A stretch of DNA of 64,000 nucleotides from Candidatus Tepidifontimicrobium thermophilum (lineage in GTDB: Bacteria > Sysuimicrobiota > Sysuimicrobiia > Sysuimicrobiales > Sysuimicrobiaceae), in the NCBI GenBank assembly GCA_031296405.1, contig JAVKKH010000002.1, positions 62,001 through 126,000 of the forward strand, given 5' to 3'. Positions 17,216 through 27,216 of this stretch are shown here, in pieces (positions within the stretch are counted from its first letter, which is position 1; every line of letters begins with the position of its first letter). Under the pieces are notes generated by a model. It was not told the DNA's origin. It saw only the letters and a program-made list of their open reading frames with translations, and made no database searches. A program made the position numbers and the translations under genes.

Positions 17216-17395
17216 ATGGCGACGTGCTGGTGTGGAAGGACGGTGCGCTGGTTCGAGGCGTGGACCTGCCAGAGCTGCGGCGCTCCCTGCTGCCCGAGCT
17301 GTGCGTACACCCCCGAGGGGACCGCGTACTGCGCGGCGTGCGCGGCGCTCGGGGAGCTGGAAGCGGAGCTGGCGGCCCTGCCGGAAGCGTCCTAG
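17216..17395 (+). CDS. Cys-rich zinc-finger mini-protein
   Basis: 59 residues with nine cysteines in the first 43 positions, arranged as [15 protein letters not shown] and CAAC, matching a B-box/zinc-ribbon-like cross-brace, then an acidic helix ([15 protein letters not shown]). GCGAGGTG precedes the ATG. It lies 47 bases before isocitrate lyase on the same strand. Likely metal-binding or a protein adaptor; function unknown. Confidence 0.7.
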   Translation: MATCWCGRTVRWFEAWTCQSCGAPCCPSCAYTPEGTAYCAACAALGELEAELAALPEAS

Positions 17396-17442
17396 CCGCC
17401 CCCTTTCTCGGCCGACAACGAGTCTCAGACCAGGAGGGCGAG

Positions 17443-18753
17443 ATGGAGAGTGCCCTGGAGCGGGAGGCGCGTGAGCTGGAGCACCGCTGGCAGACGGAGC
17501 CACGGTGGAGGGGAGTCCGCCGTCTGTACTCTGCGGCAGACGTGGTACGCCTGCGCGGCTCGGTCCGCGTAGAGTACAGCCTGGCCCGTCGGGGCGCCGA
17601 GCGCCTGTGGAGGGCGCTGCACCAGGAACCGTTCGTGGCGGCCCTGGGCGCCCTGTCCGGGATGCAGGCGGTGCAGATGGTCCGGGCAGGGCTACAGGCC
17701 ATCTACCTCAGCGGGTGGCAGGTGGCTGCGGACAGCAACCTGGCGGAGACCACTTACCCGGACCTCGGGCTTTACCCCTGGACCAGCGGGCCGGCCCTAG
17801 TCCGCAGGATCAACAACGCCCTGCGCAGGGCGGACCAGATCGAGTGGGCAGAAGGACGGGTACGCCGGGACTGGCTCGTTCCCATCGTGGCCGACGCGGA
17901 GGCAGGATTCGGTGGCCCCCTCAGCGCGTTTGAGGTCACCCGCGCCTTCATCGAGGCGGGCGCCGCTGCGGTGCACTTCGAGGACCAGCTCGCCTCCGAA
18001 AAGAAGTGCGGGCACCTGGGCGGCAAGGTCCTGGTCCCCACCTCGCAGTTCGTGCGGGTCCTGCAGGCAGCCCGGCTGGCCGCGGACGTGTGCGACGTGC
18101 CCACGGTTCTCGTGGCCCGGACCGACGCCCGGGACGCCCGGCTGCTGACCAGCGACGCGGACCCCTACGACGCGACCTTCCTCACCGGCGAGCGTACCCC
18201 TGAGGGCTACCACGTGGTCCGGTCGGGCCTGGAGGCCGCCATTCACCGGGCTGTGGCCTACGCCCCGTATGCGGACCTCCTGTGGTTTGAGACCTCCCGG
18301 CCGGACCTGGAAGAGGCCGCGCGCTTCGCGGACGCCGTACACGCCCGCTTCCCGGGCAAGCTGCTGGCCTACAACTGTTCCCCCAGCTTCCACTGGCGCC
18401 GTCACCTGGACCCGCAGTCCATCGCGGACTTCCAGCGGCAGCTGGCGGCTCTGGGCTACCGTTTCCAGTTCGTGACCCTGGCGGGCTTCCACTCGCTATG
18501 CGCCTCCACCTTCGAGCTGGCCCGCGACTACGCGCGGCATGGGATGGCCGCCTACGTGGAGCTGCAGGAGCGGGAGTTCCAGCTGGAGCGGGAGGGGTAC
18601 ACCGCCACCCGGCACCAGAGGGAGGTGGGCACCGGCTACTTCGACACAGTGCTTCAGGTGCTGGGGGTCAGCTCCACCGTGGCCCTTGCGGGCTCCACGG
18701 AGACCGAACAGTTCACGCCGGCAGGGCACCTCCACGCCGCGGGGAGCGCCTAG
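17443..18753 (+). CDS. aceA: Isocitrate lyase
   Basis: 436-residue isocitrate lyase, splitting isocitrate into glyoxylate and succinate. The catalytic signature KKCGH falls at residues 187-191 (E. coli numbering 193-197); [31 protein letters not shown] and NCSPSFHW are further conserved blocks. AGGAGG stands about 6 bases before the ATG. Malate synthase, the other glyoxylate-shunt enzyme, is not in the window. Confidence 0.95.
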   Translation: MESALEREARELEHRWQTEPRWRGVRRLYSAADVVRLRGSVRVEYSLARRGAERLWRALHQEPFVAALGALSGMQAVQMVRAGLQAIYLSGWQVAADSNLAETTYPDLGLYPWTSGPALVRRINNALRRADQIEWAEGRVRRDWLVPIVADAEAGFGGPLSAFEVTRAFIEAGAAAVHFEDQLASEKKCGHLGGKVLVPTSQFVRVLQAARLAADVCDVPTVLVARTDARDARLLTSDADPYDATFLTGERTPEGYHVVRSGLEAAIHRAVAYAPYADLLWFETSRPDLEEAARFADAVHARFPGKLLAYNCSPSFHWRRHLDPQSIADFQRQLAALGYRFQFVTLAGFHSLCASTFELARDYARHGMAAYVELQEREFQLEREGYTATRHQREVGTGYFDTVLQVLGVSSTVALAGSTETEQFTPAGHLHAAGSA

Positions 18754-18774
18754 ACCCACCGCCTTTCGACGCGT

Positions 18775-20979
18775 CTAGAGTACGGGGGGCCGCAGGAGAC
18801 GGTCCCGGGCCTGTGCCGCGGCCCGGGAGACCTCCGCCTGAGGCAGCTCCGCCAGCTGGTTGCAGACCTCCGCCGCCTGCAGGAGGATGCGCTGGAGGTC
18901 TCCCTCGGCTACGTCCAGCTCCCGGCAGAGGGCCGAGAAGTCCCCTCCCGCACACCACGCCTCAGCCGCCCACGCCCGGCGGTCCGCGCTGGATGGCAGC
19001 ATCCTCCGCAGGGCTCGGTCCCACTGCTGGCGGAACTCCTCCACCAAGCCCTCCGGAGCTAGCCCCTCCTGGGCCTCCATCTCCGCCAGAACCGTCACCA
19101 GGCGGGCCAGTACGCCCAGACCGGCCTCCTGGCCGAGCCGGGGAGCTCGCTCCGTGCTCAGGGCCGCGGCGTAGCCGCACAGCCGGTACGGGTCCGTGGG
19201 AAGCAGGCCCCTGCGGACCAGCTCCGCCAGCACCAGACACCTGGGGTGCCGCAGCCGCGCGGCCCAGTTGCCTTCTGGGGTAGGTCGGTAGTTGGCGTCC
19301 AGGTATCCCAGGCGCTGGAGGACGCGGGCGCGCGCGTGAAACACGTCCTCCAGCTCCCCCTCTAGCTGCAGCAGCTCCCGGCGCAGCCGGGATCGCTGCT
19401 GCTCCAGCCGCCGCAGGGCGTCCAGGGACTCCACGCACCGTCTTTCCACGGGGCACGTGCGGCACGGCCAAGCCGCCAGGTCTGCCGCGTGAACTTCCGG
19501 CCGGTCTAGCATGCGCTCGTACCGTACCCGCGTGTACAGCCGGTCCCCACAGGGCCGCTCCACCAGAGGGTCCGGTGGGATCGACTCCAGGCGCCGGCGC
19601 AAGTTCTCCACCTGCCGCCTCCGCTGGTACGCGGCCAGGGAACGGCCCAGCTCTGCCACCGCGGCCTCCACGGGCCTCGTTCGCAGCAGGTTCAACACCA
19701 GGGGGTAGGTGGGGGCGAACGCGGACCGGATGGGTTCAGGGCTCGCACCCATCAGGGCCTCGGCCTGCGCGAGTTCGTCCGGGTCCAGAGCTGGCAGGAC
19801 CACGAAGCCGACCGTGTCCTTGCCCCGGCGGCCGGCCCGTCCGGTCATCTGGTGGAACTCGGTGGCCGACAGGTAGACCATCCCCTCCGGGCTGTTCCGC
19901 ACCAGGGTGGTCAGCACCACGGTCCGGGCGGGTACGTCCAGCCCCGCGGCCAGGGTGGTGGTGGCGCAGACCGCCCGCAACAGCCCCTTTTCCAGGAGGT
20001 CCTCCACCACCAGCCTCCAGGCGGTGGTGTGGCCCGCGTGGTGCGGCGCCACCCCTGCCCGCAGGAGGGGCGCACGGAACGGGTGCCCGCGCAGGTGCGG
20101 GAACTCTTGCTCCCACCGGCGCCACGCCTCCCGCCGATCCCCTTCGCCCCGAGCAGCCCGCCTGCCCAGCAGCTGCACCGCCTCGTCGCACAGCCGGCGC
20201 GCGGGAAAGAAGAAAATGGCGGGCAGCAGCCCCGCCTCCTCCAGCGCCGCCATCACATCCGCCACCCAGTCCCTGGGCCGGCGGCCTTGCGCCGTGGCCC
20301 GGTCCAGGGGCACCAGGCGGCCTTCAGCATCTGCGGCTAGGAACTCTAGGGGTACGGGCCGCACGCGCTCGGTGACCACCACGGGCCGGCGGCCGCGGAC
20401 CTCTGCCATCCAGTCCGCGAGCTCGGTGGCGTTGGGCAGCGTAGCGGAGAGCAACAGCAGTCGGGTCGTGGGGGGCGCGTACAGGATCACCTCCTCCCAC
20501 GCGGTCCCTCGCTCGGGGTCGCTGAGGTAGTGGGCCTCGTCCAAGACCACCAGGTCCGGCGCCTCCTGCGGGTCGTACAGGGTGTTGCGCAGCACCTCGG
20601 TGGTAGCCACCACCACCGGGGCTTCCGGCCGCACCCGCCGTTCCCCGGTTAGCAGCCCCACGTGCTCTTCCCCGTACAGCCCGCAGAACCGACGGTGTTT
20701 CTGGTTCGACAGGGCCTTGAGGGGCGTGGTGTACCAGGACCTGCGCCCTGAGCCCAGCGCCTCGCGGATCGCCTGCTCCGCGATCCACGTCTTCCCGCTC
20801 CCCGTGGGCGCCTCCACGAGGACGTCCGCCTCCCGCAGCGCCTCCAGCGCCTGCAGCTGAAACGGGGAAGGCTCGAAGGGCCCCGGCGTCGGTACCCCCG
20901 AGGCCCGCAGGAGCGGCCGCAGGGCAGGGTGTACCCGGGTCGTCCGAGGTGGAGAAGCCCGTGCCATCTCACCCATCAT
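18775..20979 (-). CDS. Ski2/HelY-like DExH-box RNA helicase
   Basis: About 734 residues. Motif I APTGSGKT, II DEAH, III SATLPN, IV FFFPARRLCDEA, V TTLAAGLDVPA and VI QMTGRAGRRG identify a Ski2-type superfamily 2 helicase; a short Cys cluster PCRTCPVERRC follows, like the HPCHxC segment in actinobacterial HelY, then a DSHCT-like helical C-terminus. Likely RNA unwinding in turnover or ribosome work. ATG codons at 20979, 20976 and 20967 are all possible; none has a clear ribosome binding site. Confidence 0.88.
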   Translation of the reverse strand: MMGEMARASPPRTTRVHPALRPLLRASGVPTPGPFEPSPFQLQALEALREADVLVEAPTGSGKTWIAEQAIREALGSGRRSWYTTPLKALSNQKHRRFCGLYGEEHVGLLTGERRVRPEAPVVVATTEVLRNTLYDPQEAPDLVVLDEAHYLSDPERGTAWEEVILYAPPTTRLLLLSATLPNATELADWMAEVRGRRPVVVTERVRPVPLEFLAADAEGRLVPLDRATAQGRRPRDWVADVMAALEEAGLLPAIFFFPARRLCDEAVQLLGRRAARGEGDRREAWRRWEQEFPHLRGHPFRAPLLRAGVAPHHAGHTTAWRLVVEDLLEKGLLRAVCATTTLAAGLDVPARTVVLTTLVRNSPEGMVYLSATEFHQMTGRAGRRGKDTVGFVVLPALDPDELAQAEALMGASPEPIRSAFAPTYPLVLNLLRTRPVEAAVAELGRSLAAYQRRRQVENLRRRLESIPPDPLVERPCGDRLYTRVRYERMLDRPEVHAADLAAWPCRTCPVERRCVESLDALRRLEQQRSRLRRELLQLEGELEDVFHARARVLQRLGYLDANYRPTPEGNWAARLRHPRCLVLAELVRRGLLPTDPYRLCGYAAALSTERAPRLGQEAGLGVLARLVTVLAEMEAQEGLAPEGLVEEFRQQWDRALRRMLPSSADRRAWAAEAWCAGGDFSALCRELDVAEGDLQRILLQAAEVCNQLAELPQAEVSRAAAQARDRLLRPPVL

Positions 20980-21032
20980 AGCCGGCCCGGCGGCGACGGA
21001 CCGCCCGCTACGATGGAGGGGAGGGAGCCCCG

Positions 21033-22031
21033 ATGCCGGCGAACCTGACACCCGAGTACCTGAGCGCGGAGCAGCGCTACCGCCAGGCAGCCTCCCCGCA
21101 GGAGCGGCTGGAGGCTCTCGAGGAGATGCTCCGCACCGTGCCCAAACACAAGGGCACGGAAAAGCTCCAGGCGGACATCAAGCGAAAGATCGCCCGGCTG
21201 CGCCAGGAGATGCAGACCCGCCGGGGAGGCGCCCGGGCCCAACCGTTCTTCCACATCCCCAGGGAAGGCGCCGGCCAGGTGGTCCTGGTGGGCCCGCCCA
21301 ACTCCGGGAAGTCCAGCCTGCTGGCCGCCCTCACCAACGCCGCGCCGGAAGTCGCACCCTACCCCCTGACCACGCGGGTGCCCCAACCCGGCATGATGCA
21401 CTTCGAGAACGTGCAGGTACAGCTGGTGGACACCCCGCCGGTGTGCCGGGAGTTCAGTGAGGGCTGGCTGTACGGCCTGATCCGGGGCGCCGACGCCGCG
21501 GTGCTGGTGTTGGACTGCAGCGACGACGGGATCCTGTACCTGGAGGACAGCCTGCGGCTGCTGCCGGACAACCGCGTGTTCCTGGTGGGCCAGGAAGCGG
21601 TCGTCCCAGACGACGCCTCCCTGCCTCGGGGAGCCTACAAGCGCACCGTGGTGGTGGCCAACAAGTGGGACCTGCCGGGAGCCCGGGAGAACCTGGCCGT
21701 GCTGGTGGAGCTACTGGGCGAGCGCCTGCCAGGCGAGCCCCTGCCGGTGTCCGCGGTGCGCGGGGACGGCCTGGAACAGCTGCGGAGTCGGATCTTCAGC
21801 GCCCTGCACAAGATCCGCGTATACAGCAAGCCCCCTGGCCAGAAGCCTGACCTGCAGGCTCCCTTCGTCCTGCCTCGGGGATCCACGGTGCGCGACGCCG
21901 CGGAGGTCATCCACAAGGAGCTGGCGGAGAGGCTGAAGTATGCCCGTCTGTGGGGCCGGGGCTACCACGGCCAGATGGTGGGACGCGACCACGTGCTGGA
22001 GGACGGGGACATCCTGGAGCTGCACGCGTAA
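21033..22031 (+). CDS. DRG/Obg-like GTPase with TGS domain
   Basis: 332 residues: an N-terminal helical segment (1-75), a G domain with G1 GPPNSGKSS, G3 DTPP, and G4 NKWD, and a C-terminal TGS domain (FVLPRGSTVRDAAEVIHKEL; GQMVGRDHVLEDGDILEL). The DTPP instead of DTPG resembles archaeal/bacterial DRG-like proteins thought to act on ribosomes. A GGAGGGGAGGGAG tract precedes the ATG. Divergent from the Ski2-like helicase, another RNA-related gene. Confidence 0.87.
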   Translation: MPANLTPEYLSAEQRYRQAASPQERLEALEEMLRTVPKHKGTEKLQADIKRKIARLRQEMQTRRGGARAQPFFHIPREGAGQVVLVGPPNSGKSSLLAALTNAAPEVAPYPLTTRVPQPGMMHFENVQVQLVDTPPVCREFSEGWLYGLIRGADAAVLVLDCSDDGILYLEDSLRLLPDNRVFLVGQEAVVPDDASLPRGAYKRTVVVANKWDLPGARENLAVLVELLGERLPGEPLPVSAVRGDGLEQLRSRIFSALHKIRVYSKPPGQKPDLQAPFVLPRGSTVRDAAEVIHKELAERLKYARLWGRGYHGQMVGRDHVLEDGDILELHA

Positions 22032-22070
22032 GTCCCAGCCGGCACGCCACTTGCTCCGGGGGGACGGGGG

Positions 22071-24707
22071 ATGTTCTGGCGGCGGAAAACCCACGTTGAC
22101 GACCCCAGGGCGGCGGAAGCCTCCGAGCGCCTGGCGGCGGTGCTGCGGGCCGTCTCAGACGCGGTGCTGGAGGTGGACGAGCACGGCGTGGTGGTGGCCG
22201 CCAACCGCGCCGCGGCCGACCTGGTAGGTCTCGGGCCAGGATCCGTAGTGGGCCTGCCGTTCCGGGCGCTCACGGACGGCTCTGCGGAGGCCCTCCACGT
22301 GCTAGAGGAGTCGCGGCGGCGCAAGCGGTGGACCGGGGAGTTGAGCCTCCGCCGCGCTGACGGGAGCGTCGTCCAAGCGTCCGCCCGCGCCGAGGCCGCG
22401 GGCCGGTCCGTGGTTTGGTCCATCACGCCGCCGGGGGCGGTGGGAGGGCGGGAACTGGCTTCCCACGTCCGACAGGCCCTGCACGACTTCCCCCTGCCTG
22501 CACAGGCGCTCGACCTGGACGGCCGGGTCATCGCCACCAACCGCGCCTGGGTAGACCTGTTCGGCCAAGGGCCGCCCCCGTCGGGGGAGCCGCCCAACGC
22601 ACTCCGGGGTGGCTCGGTGTTCGGCCCCCAGCACCGTAGCGCCCTGCAAGACGCGCTGCGGGGGCAGGCGGTCAGGCTGCAGAACTTCCCGTGGCCGCCG
22701 CCCGACGCCCGCCGCCCAGGACCCCCTTCCAGGACCCTGGAGGTGCTGCTGGCACCCATACGTGACCCCCAGGGACGCCTCCAGTTCGTGCTGGCCACCG
22801 CCCTGGACATCACCGAGCAGCGGCGCCTGGAAGAGGAGCTGCGGGAGTCGGAAGCGCGCTACCGCACCCTCATCGAGGAGTCACCCGACGGGGTGTTCCT
22901 CTTGGAGGACGGGCTGTTCCGGTTCGTCAACCGCCGGTTCCTGCAGATGTTCCGGACCACGTCCGCGGAGTGCGTGGACCGGCTCGGCCCCCTGGCGTTG
23001 TGCGCGCCCGAGGACCGCCCCAAGCTGGCCAACTACCTGCGGGAACGGCTCGCTTCCCCTTCCCCGGGGGAGGCAGTGGGCTTCGTGGGCCTCCGCCCCG
23101 ACGGAAGCCGGCTGGAGTGCGAGCTACAGGCCAACCGGGTGGTCCTCCGGGGCAAACCCATGTTGCTGGGGACCGTGCGGGATCTTACAGAGCACCGGCG
23201 CGTGGCGGACATGCTGCACTTCCAGGCCAGCCTGCTGGAACAGGTGCAGGACGCCATCGTGGCCACGGACTGGGACGGGCGGGTGGTGTACTGGAACCGT
23301 GCCGCGGAGGCTCTGTACGGGTGGCTGGCCAGCGACGCCCTGGGCCGCGACTTCGACTCCCTGGTTCAGCCCGAGGCGCGGGACAGCCTCGCGCGCCTGC
23401 GCCAGCACCTCCTGCGGGACGGCACCTGGCGCGGGGAGCTGCGGCACCGCACCGCGGACGGCCAGGTCAGCTGGCTGTCCGCCTCCCTCTCAGTCCAGCG
23501 GGACGCTCAGGGGAGGCCGGTGGGCGTGCTCGGTGTGTACCGCGACATCACCGCCAACAAGCGCCTGGAAGAGGAACTCCTGCAGGCGCAGAAGATGGAG
23601 AGTATCGGTACCCTCGCAGGGGGCATCGCCCACGACTTCAACAACATCCTCGGGACCATCGTGGGCTACCTGGGGTTGCTGAAGGAGGAACTGCCCGGCA
23701 CCCCGGAGTTGCAGCGCTACTTTGATGTCCTGGAGCGGTCAGCCCTGCGTGCCTCCGAGCTGACCCGCCAGCTGCTGGGCTTCGCCCGCAGGGGCAAGTT
23801 CGAGGTCCGTCCCCTGGACGTAGCCCGCCTGTGCTCCGAGGTCACGGAGCTGTTCCGCAGCACCCTGGACCCCCGCATCGAGCTGCGCACGCGCTTTCCC
23901 TCCGACCTGCCCATGGTGGAGGGGGACGCCAGCCAGCTGCACCAGGCGGTCCTCAACCTGTGCATGAACGCCCGCGACGCCATGCCCGACGGCGGGGTCC
24001 TCGAGCTGGTCCTGCAACCGGTCATCGCACCGGACCCCACCTCCGGGGAACCGCCCGTCCTGCGGCCGTACGTGTGCCTGACCGTGCGGGACACGGGTGT
24101 GGGGATGGACGAGCACGTCAAGGCCCGCATGTTCGAACCCTTCTTCACCACGAAGGGACCCGGAAAGGGGACCGGGCTCGGGCTGGCGATGGTGTACGGG
24201 ATCGTCCGCAACCACGGGGGGTTTCTGGAGGTGGACAGCGAAGTGGGGAAGGGCACCGCGGTGCGGATGTACCTGCCGGTGGCAAGCGGCGCGGCGGAAC
24301 CCGAGGAGGCGGGGGAGGCGGAGGTGGACGGAGGAGCGGGGGAGACCATCCTGGTGGTGGACGACGAGGAGCCCCTGTGCAACCTGCTTCGGGACGTGCT
24401 GACCCGCCGCGGCTACCGGGTGCTGGTGGCGACGGACGGGCAGGAAGCGCTGCGCCTGTACCAGGAGCACGCGGGCCGGATCGACCTAGTGATCCTGGAC
24501 ATGACCATGCCCGGCCTTTCCGGGACCCAGACCTTCGACGCCCTGCGGGCCCTGGACCCGCGCGTCCGGATCCTGCTCACCAGCGGCTACACGCAGGAGC
24601 GCGCCGCCCGCGACGCTGTGGCCCGGGGAGCGAAGGGCTTCCTGCAGAAGCCGTTCCTGATCAGCGAACTGGCGGCCCGGGTGCGGGAAGCCCTGCAGGA
24701 CGACTGA
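22071..24707 (+). CDS. Multi-PAS hybrid histidine kinase with C-terminal receiver
   Basis: 878 residues, no membrane segments. Four PAS-like units are visible (about 15-130, 145-265, 270-390, 395-515), then HisKA with phospho-acceptor His521 in GGIAHDFNNILG, an HATPase with NARDAMPDGG, DTGVGMD and GTGLGLAMVYG, and a receiver domain with Asp810 in VILDMTMPG. The receiver at the C-terminus with no output domain implies phosphotransfer elsewhere or feedback. Signal unknown. Confidence 0.93.
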   Translation: MFWRRKTHVDDPRAAEASERLAAVLRAVSDAVLEVDEHGVVVAANRAAADLVGLGPGSVVGLPFRALTDGSAEALHVLEESRRRKRWTGELSLRRADGSVVQASARAEAAGRSVVWSITPPGAVGGRELASHVRQALHDFPLPAQALDLDGRVIATNRAWVDLFGQGPPPSGEPPNALRGGSVFGPQHRSALQDALRGQAVRLQNFPWPPPDARRPGPPSRTLEVLLAPIRDPQGRLQFVLATALDITEQRRLEEELRESEARYRTLIEESPDGVFLLEDGLFRFVNRRFLQMFRTTSAECVDRLGPLALCAPEDRPKLANYLRERLASPSPGEAVGFVGLRPDGSRLECELQANRVVLRGKPMLLGTVRDLTEHRRVADMLHFQASLLEQVQDAIVATDWDGRVVYWNRAAEALYGWLASDALGRDFDSLVQPEARDSLARLRQHLLRDGTWRGELRHRTADGQVSWLSASLSVQRDAQGRPVGVLGVYRDITANKRLEEELLQAQKMESIGTLAGGIAHDFNNILGTIVGYLGLLKEELPGTPELQRYFDVLERSALRASELTRQLLGFARRGKFEVRPLDVARLCSEVTELFRSTLDPRIELRTRFPSDLPMVEGDASQLHQAVLNLCMNARDAMPDGGVLELVLQPVIAPDPTSGEPPVLRPYVCLTVRDTGVGMDEHVKARMFEPFFTTKGPGKGTGLGLAMVYGIVRNHGGFLEVDSEVGKGTAVRMYLPVASGAAEPEEAGEAEVDGGAGETILVVDDEEPLCNLLRDVLTRRGYRVLVATDGQEALRLYQEHAGRIDLVILDMTMPGLSGTQTFDALRALDPRVRILLTSGYTQERAARDAVARGAKGFLQKPFLISELAARVREALQDD

Positions 24708-24713
24708 ACTGCT

Positions 24714-25805
24714 ATGGGCCTGAGCCTGGTCGTCCTGGAAGGCGACCTCACGGGTCAGGAGCTGTTGGAGCAAGCCCTACGGCTGCTGGACCCCAGCGTG
24801 TGCGGCTTCCCCCTGCAGTTGGTACGGTTCGACCTGAGTCTCGCGCACCGCCGGGCGACCGGGAACCGCGTGGTCCACGAGGCCGCGGAAGCTCTGCGCC
24901 GGTACCGGGTCGGGCTCAAGGCGGCCACCACGACCCCGGAGGGGCCGGGCGACGTCGGCAGCCCCAACGCCCTGCTGCGTGAACTCATCGGCGCCCAGGT
25001 GATCCTCCGCACCGGCCGTCGGATCCCCGGGGTGCGGCCCCTGGCGGGGGTGGTGGCGCCCATCGCGGTGGTGCGGATGGCCGTGGAGGACGCCTACGGC
25101 GCGCGCGAATGGAGAGAGGGCGAGGGCCTGGAGGAGGTGGCGTACCGCACCACCCGGGTGAGCCGCCGGATCTGTCGCGTGGTGGCGGAGTTCAGCTTCC
25201 GGCACGCCCGCCGTATGGGGGCGAAGGTGTTCGGAGGGCCCAAGTACACCGTCAGCCCGACCTACGAAGGCCTGCTGAAGGAGGAGCTGGACGCTGCGGC
25301 CCGGCGTCACCCCGACGTCCCGTACGAGCCGCAGCTGATCGACGCGGTCTACGCGCTGCTGTTACAGACCACGGGGGAAGCGCTGGTCATTCCCGCCTTG
25401 AACCGGGACGGGGACACCCTGTCGGACCTCGTGCTGCAGATGTTCGGCAGCATCGCGGGCGCGGAGTCGGTGGTCCTGGCCCTGGACGACGACCTGCAGG
25501 TCCGGGTGGCGCTGGCGGAAGCGCCCCACGGGACAGCCCCGCGACTGTACGGTAAGAACTTAGCCAACCCCATGGCCATGATCCTGGCCACCGCGGCCGC
25601 TCTGTCGTACCTCGGAGACCCCGCGGCGTCCCGGGCCTCCCGCGCCATCTACGAAGCCACCTTCGAGGCCGTGCAGGACGGCGTCCGCACCCCGGACCTG
25701 GGCGGCGCCGCCACCACCACGGAGTTCACCGACGAGGTGATCCGGCGCGTACAGAGCAAGCTGGAGGCGTGGCGCACCTTCGGCCTGCTGGAACCTCCGA
25801 GCTAG
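24714..25805 (+). CDS. Isocitrate/isopropylmalate dehydrogenase family protein
   Basis: 363-residue beta-decarboxylating dehydrogenase. The substrate arginines lie in SPNALLRELIG and ILRTGRRIPG, the catalytic Lys in GGPKYTVSPT, Asp residues in YEPQLIDAVYALL and GDTLSDLVLQMFG, and the cofactor loop in EAPHGTAPRLYGKNLANPMA. Substrate could be isocitrate, homoisocitrate or isopropylmalate; closeness to isocitrate lyase makes isocitrate plausible. The ATG lies 6 bases after the kinase stop without a strong ribosome binding site, so coupled translation is likely. Confidence 0.85.
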   Translation: MGLSLVVLEGDLTGQELLEQALRLLDPSVCGFPLQLVRFDLSLAHRRATGNRVVHEAAEALRRYRVGLKAATTTPEGPGDVGSPNALLRELIGAQVILRTGRRIPGVRPLAGVVAPIAVVRMAVEDAYGAREWREGEGLEEVAYRTTRVSRRICRVVAEFSFRHARRMGAKVFGGPKYTVSPTYEGLLKEELDAAARRHPDVPYEPQLIDAVYALLLQTTGEALVIPALNRDGDTLSDLVLQMFGSIAGAESVVLALDDDLQVRVALAEAPHGTAPRLYGKNLANPMAMILATAAALSYLGDPAASRASRAIYEATFEAVQDGVRTPDLGGAATTTEFTDEVIRRVQSKLEAWRTFGLLEPPS

Positions 25806-26941
25806 GTCCGGCCCGCGCTCCTCTCGTGGCCGGCCTCGGTCTCGCCCGCAAGAGGGCCGGGGTCCGCGGCGTCCTCCAGCACGTGGGCGTCGGACCGTGT
25901 GTACGGGAGCACCACCCGGACCACCTCCGTGGCCACCACCTGCAGCGCCGCGGCCACCGGGATCGACAGCAGCACACCCACCGGCCCCATCAACGCCCCT
26001 CCCGCCAACAGGGCGAAGATGGCGAGGATGGGGGAAAGGCCCACCGCCCGGCTCATGATCCGCGGCACCAGCACGTTCTGCTCGATCTGCTGCGCCAGTA
26101 CGAACAGCACCACCACCCCCACCAGCTTCCACGTGGGCTGGAACAGCGCCACCAGCACCGCGGGTACCGCGCCCAAAAACGGCCCCACCACGGGGATGAG
26201 CTCCGCGACGCCTGCTGCGAGCCCCAGGACGAAGGGATACGGCATGCCCAGGAGGATGAGTCCCACCGTGTCCATGACGAAGATGGAAAAGCCCATGAGG
26301 AAAGTGCCCCGCACCCAGCCGCTGAACTTGCCCGCGACCCCGTCCAGGACCTGGACCACCAGCGGCCGCTGGGAGGGTGGGAAGAGCCGCACGAACCCCT
26401 GCTTCAGCCGCGGCCCCTCGATGAGCATGTAGACCACCAGCACCAGGACCGTGGTGGCGGTGAACAGCCCGCCCACGAACCGACCGAACACGCCCGCGGC
26501 GGGACCGAAGTACTGCGCGAAGTTCTGCACTTCCTCCGGCAGCCGAGCCACCCAACGGCTGGCGTCGGGGACCCACGGATACCGCAACCGCAGCTGCCGC
26601 AGCCACTCCTCCGCCTCCCGTACGTACTCCGGCAGGCGGTCGAAGAACGCCCCCGCCTGCTGGACCAACGGGGTCACCAGCACGCTCACCATCAGGCCCA
26701 CCGCCGCCAGGACTCCCAGCACCGTCAACCCGATGGCCCACGCGCGGCCCAGGCTGCGGCGCCCCACCCGCGTGCGTTCCAGGCGGGTGACGGTGGGCGC
26801 CAGTCCAGAGGCGAGGATAGCCGAGATGAGCACCAGGACCAGGATGTCGGTGATCCGGACCAGCAACCACAGGACGCCGTAGGTGGCCGCCACCACCAGG
26901 CTCGCCACCAGGGCGTTCGCCGCCACCTCCGACCGGCTCAC
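25802..26941 (-). CDS. AI-2E family transporter (PerM/TqsA type)
   Basis: 379-residue polytopic membrane protein with about eight segments and the family block ELIPVVGPFLGAVPAVLVAL followed by QQIEQNVLVPRIMSRAVGLSP. Members export AI-2 or act as Na+/H+ antiporters; specificity is not readable here. GTG 26941 is chosen because GGAGGTGAG lies just upstream; longer frames run into the tRNA. Its stop overlaps that of the convergent dehydrogenase gene by four bases. Confidence 0.88.
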   Translation of the reverse strand: MSRSEVAANALVASLVVAATYGVLWLLVRITDILVLVLISAILASGLAPTVTRLERTRVGRRSLGRAWAIGLTVLGVLAAVGLMVSVLVTPLVQQAGAFFDRLPEYVREAEEWLRQLRLRYPWVPDASRWVARLPEEVQNFAQYFGPAAGVFGRFVGGLFTATTVLVLVVYMLIEGPRLKQGFVRLFPPSQRPLVVQVLDGVAGKFSGWVRGTFLMGFSIFVMDTVGLILLGMPYPFVLGLAAGVAELIPVVGPFLGAVPAVLVALFQPTWKLVGVVVLFVLAQQIEQNVLVPRIMSRAVGLSPILAIFALLAGGALMGPVGVLLSIPVAAALQVVATEVVRVVLPYTRSDAHVLEDAADPGPLAGETEAGHERSAGRT

Positions 26942-26963
26942 GCACCTCACCTCCGTTCCCCGT

Positions 26964-26992
26964 TTGACACCGCACGGCGCCCCGCGTAAGAT
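26964..26992 (+). promoter_or_regulatory. Promoter of tRNA-Asn
   Basis: TTGACA (26964-26969), 17-base spacer, TAAGAT (26987-26992), 23 bases before the mature 5' end of the tRNA. Confidence 0.7.
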
Positions 26993-27015
26993 GGTGGCCG
27001 CGCCTAGCCACGCGT

Positions 27016-27090
27016 TCCGGCGTAGCTCAATGGTAGAGCACCTGGCTGTTAACCAGGGGGTTGTAGGTTCGAGTCCTACCGCCGGAGCCA
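27016..27090 (+). tRNA. tRNA-Asn (GTT)
   Basis: Cloverleaf with acceptor TCCGGCG/CGCCGGA, D-loop AGCTCAATGGTAGAGC, anticodon loop CTGTTAA with GTT, T-loop GGTTCGAGTCC, discriminator G and encoded CCA. 75 bases including CCA. Confidence 0.97.
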
Positions 27091-27216
27091 ACCCCTAAAG
27101 GCCACCTACCGAACACACGCCTTGCGCCTGCGCCGGCCCGCTAGAACCCTGCCGGCCGCCCGGGTGGCAAGGAACTTGCTACACCCACGTTGGCGAGCGA
27201 CGTGGAGGTCTGACCC

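Noticed and set aside
26942-27091. Upstream extension of the AI-2E transporter gene across tRNA-Asn
   Set aside because: The extra residues are only the antisense translation of the tRNA; the GTG at 26941 has a proper ribosome binding site.
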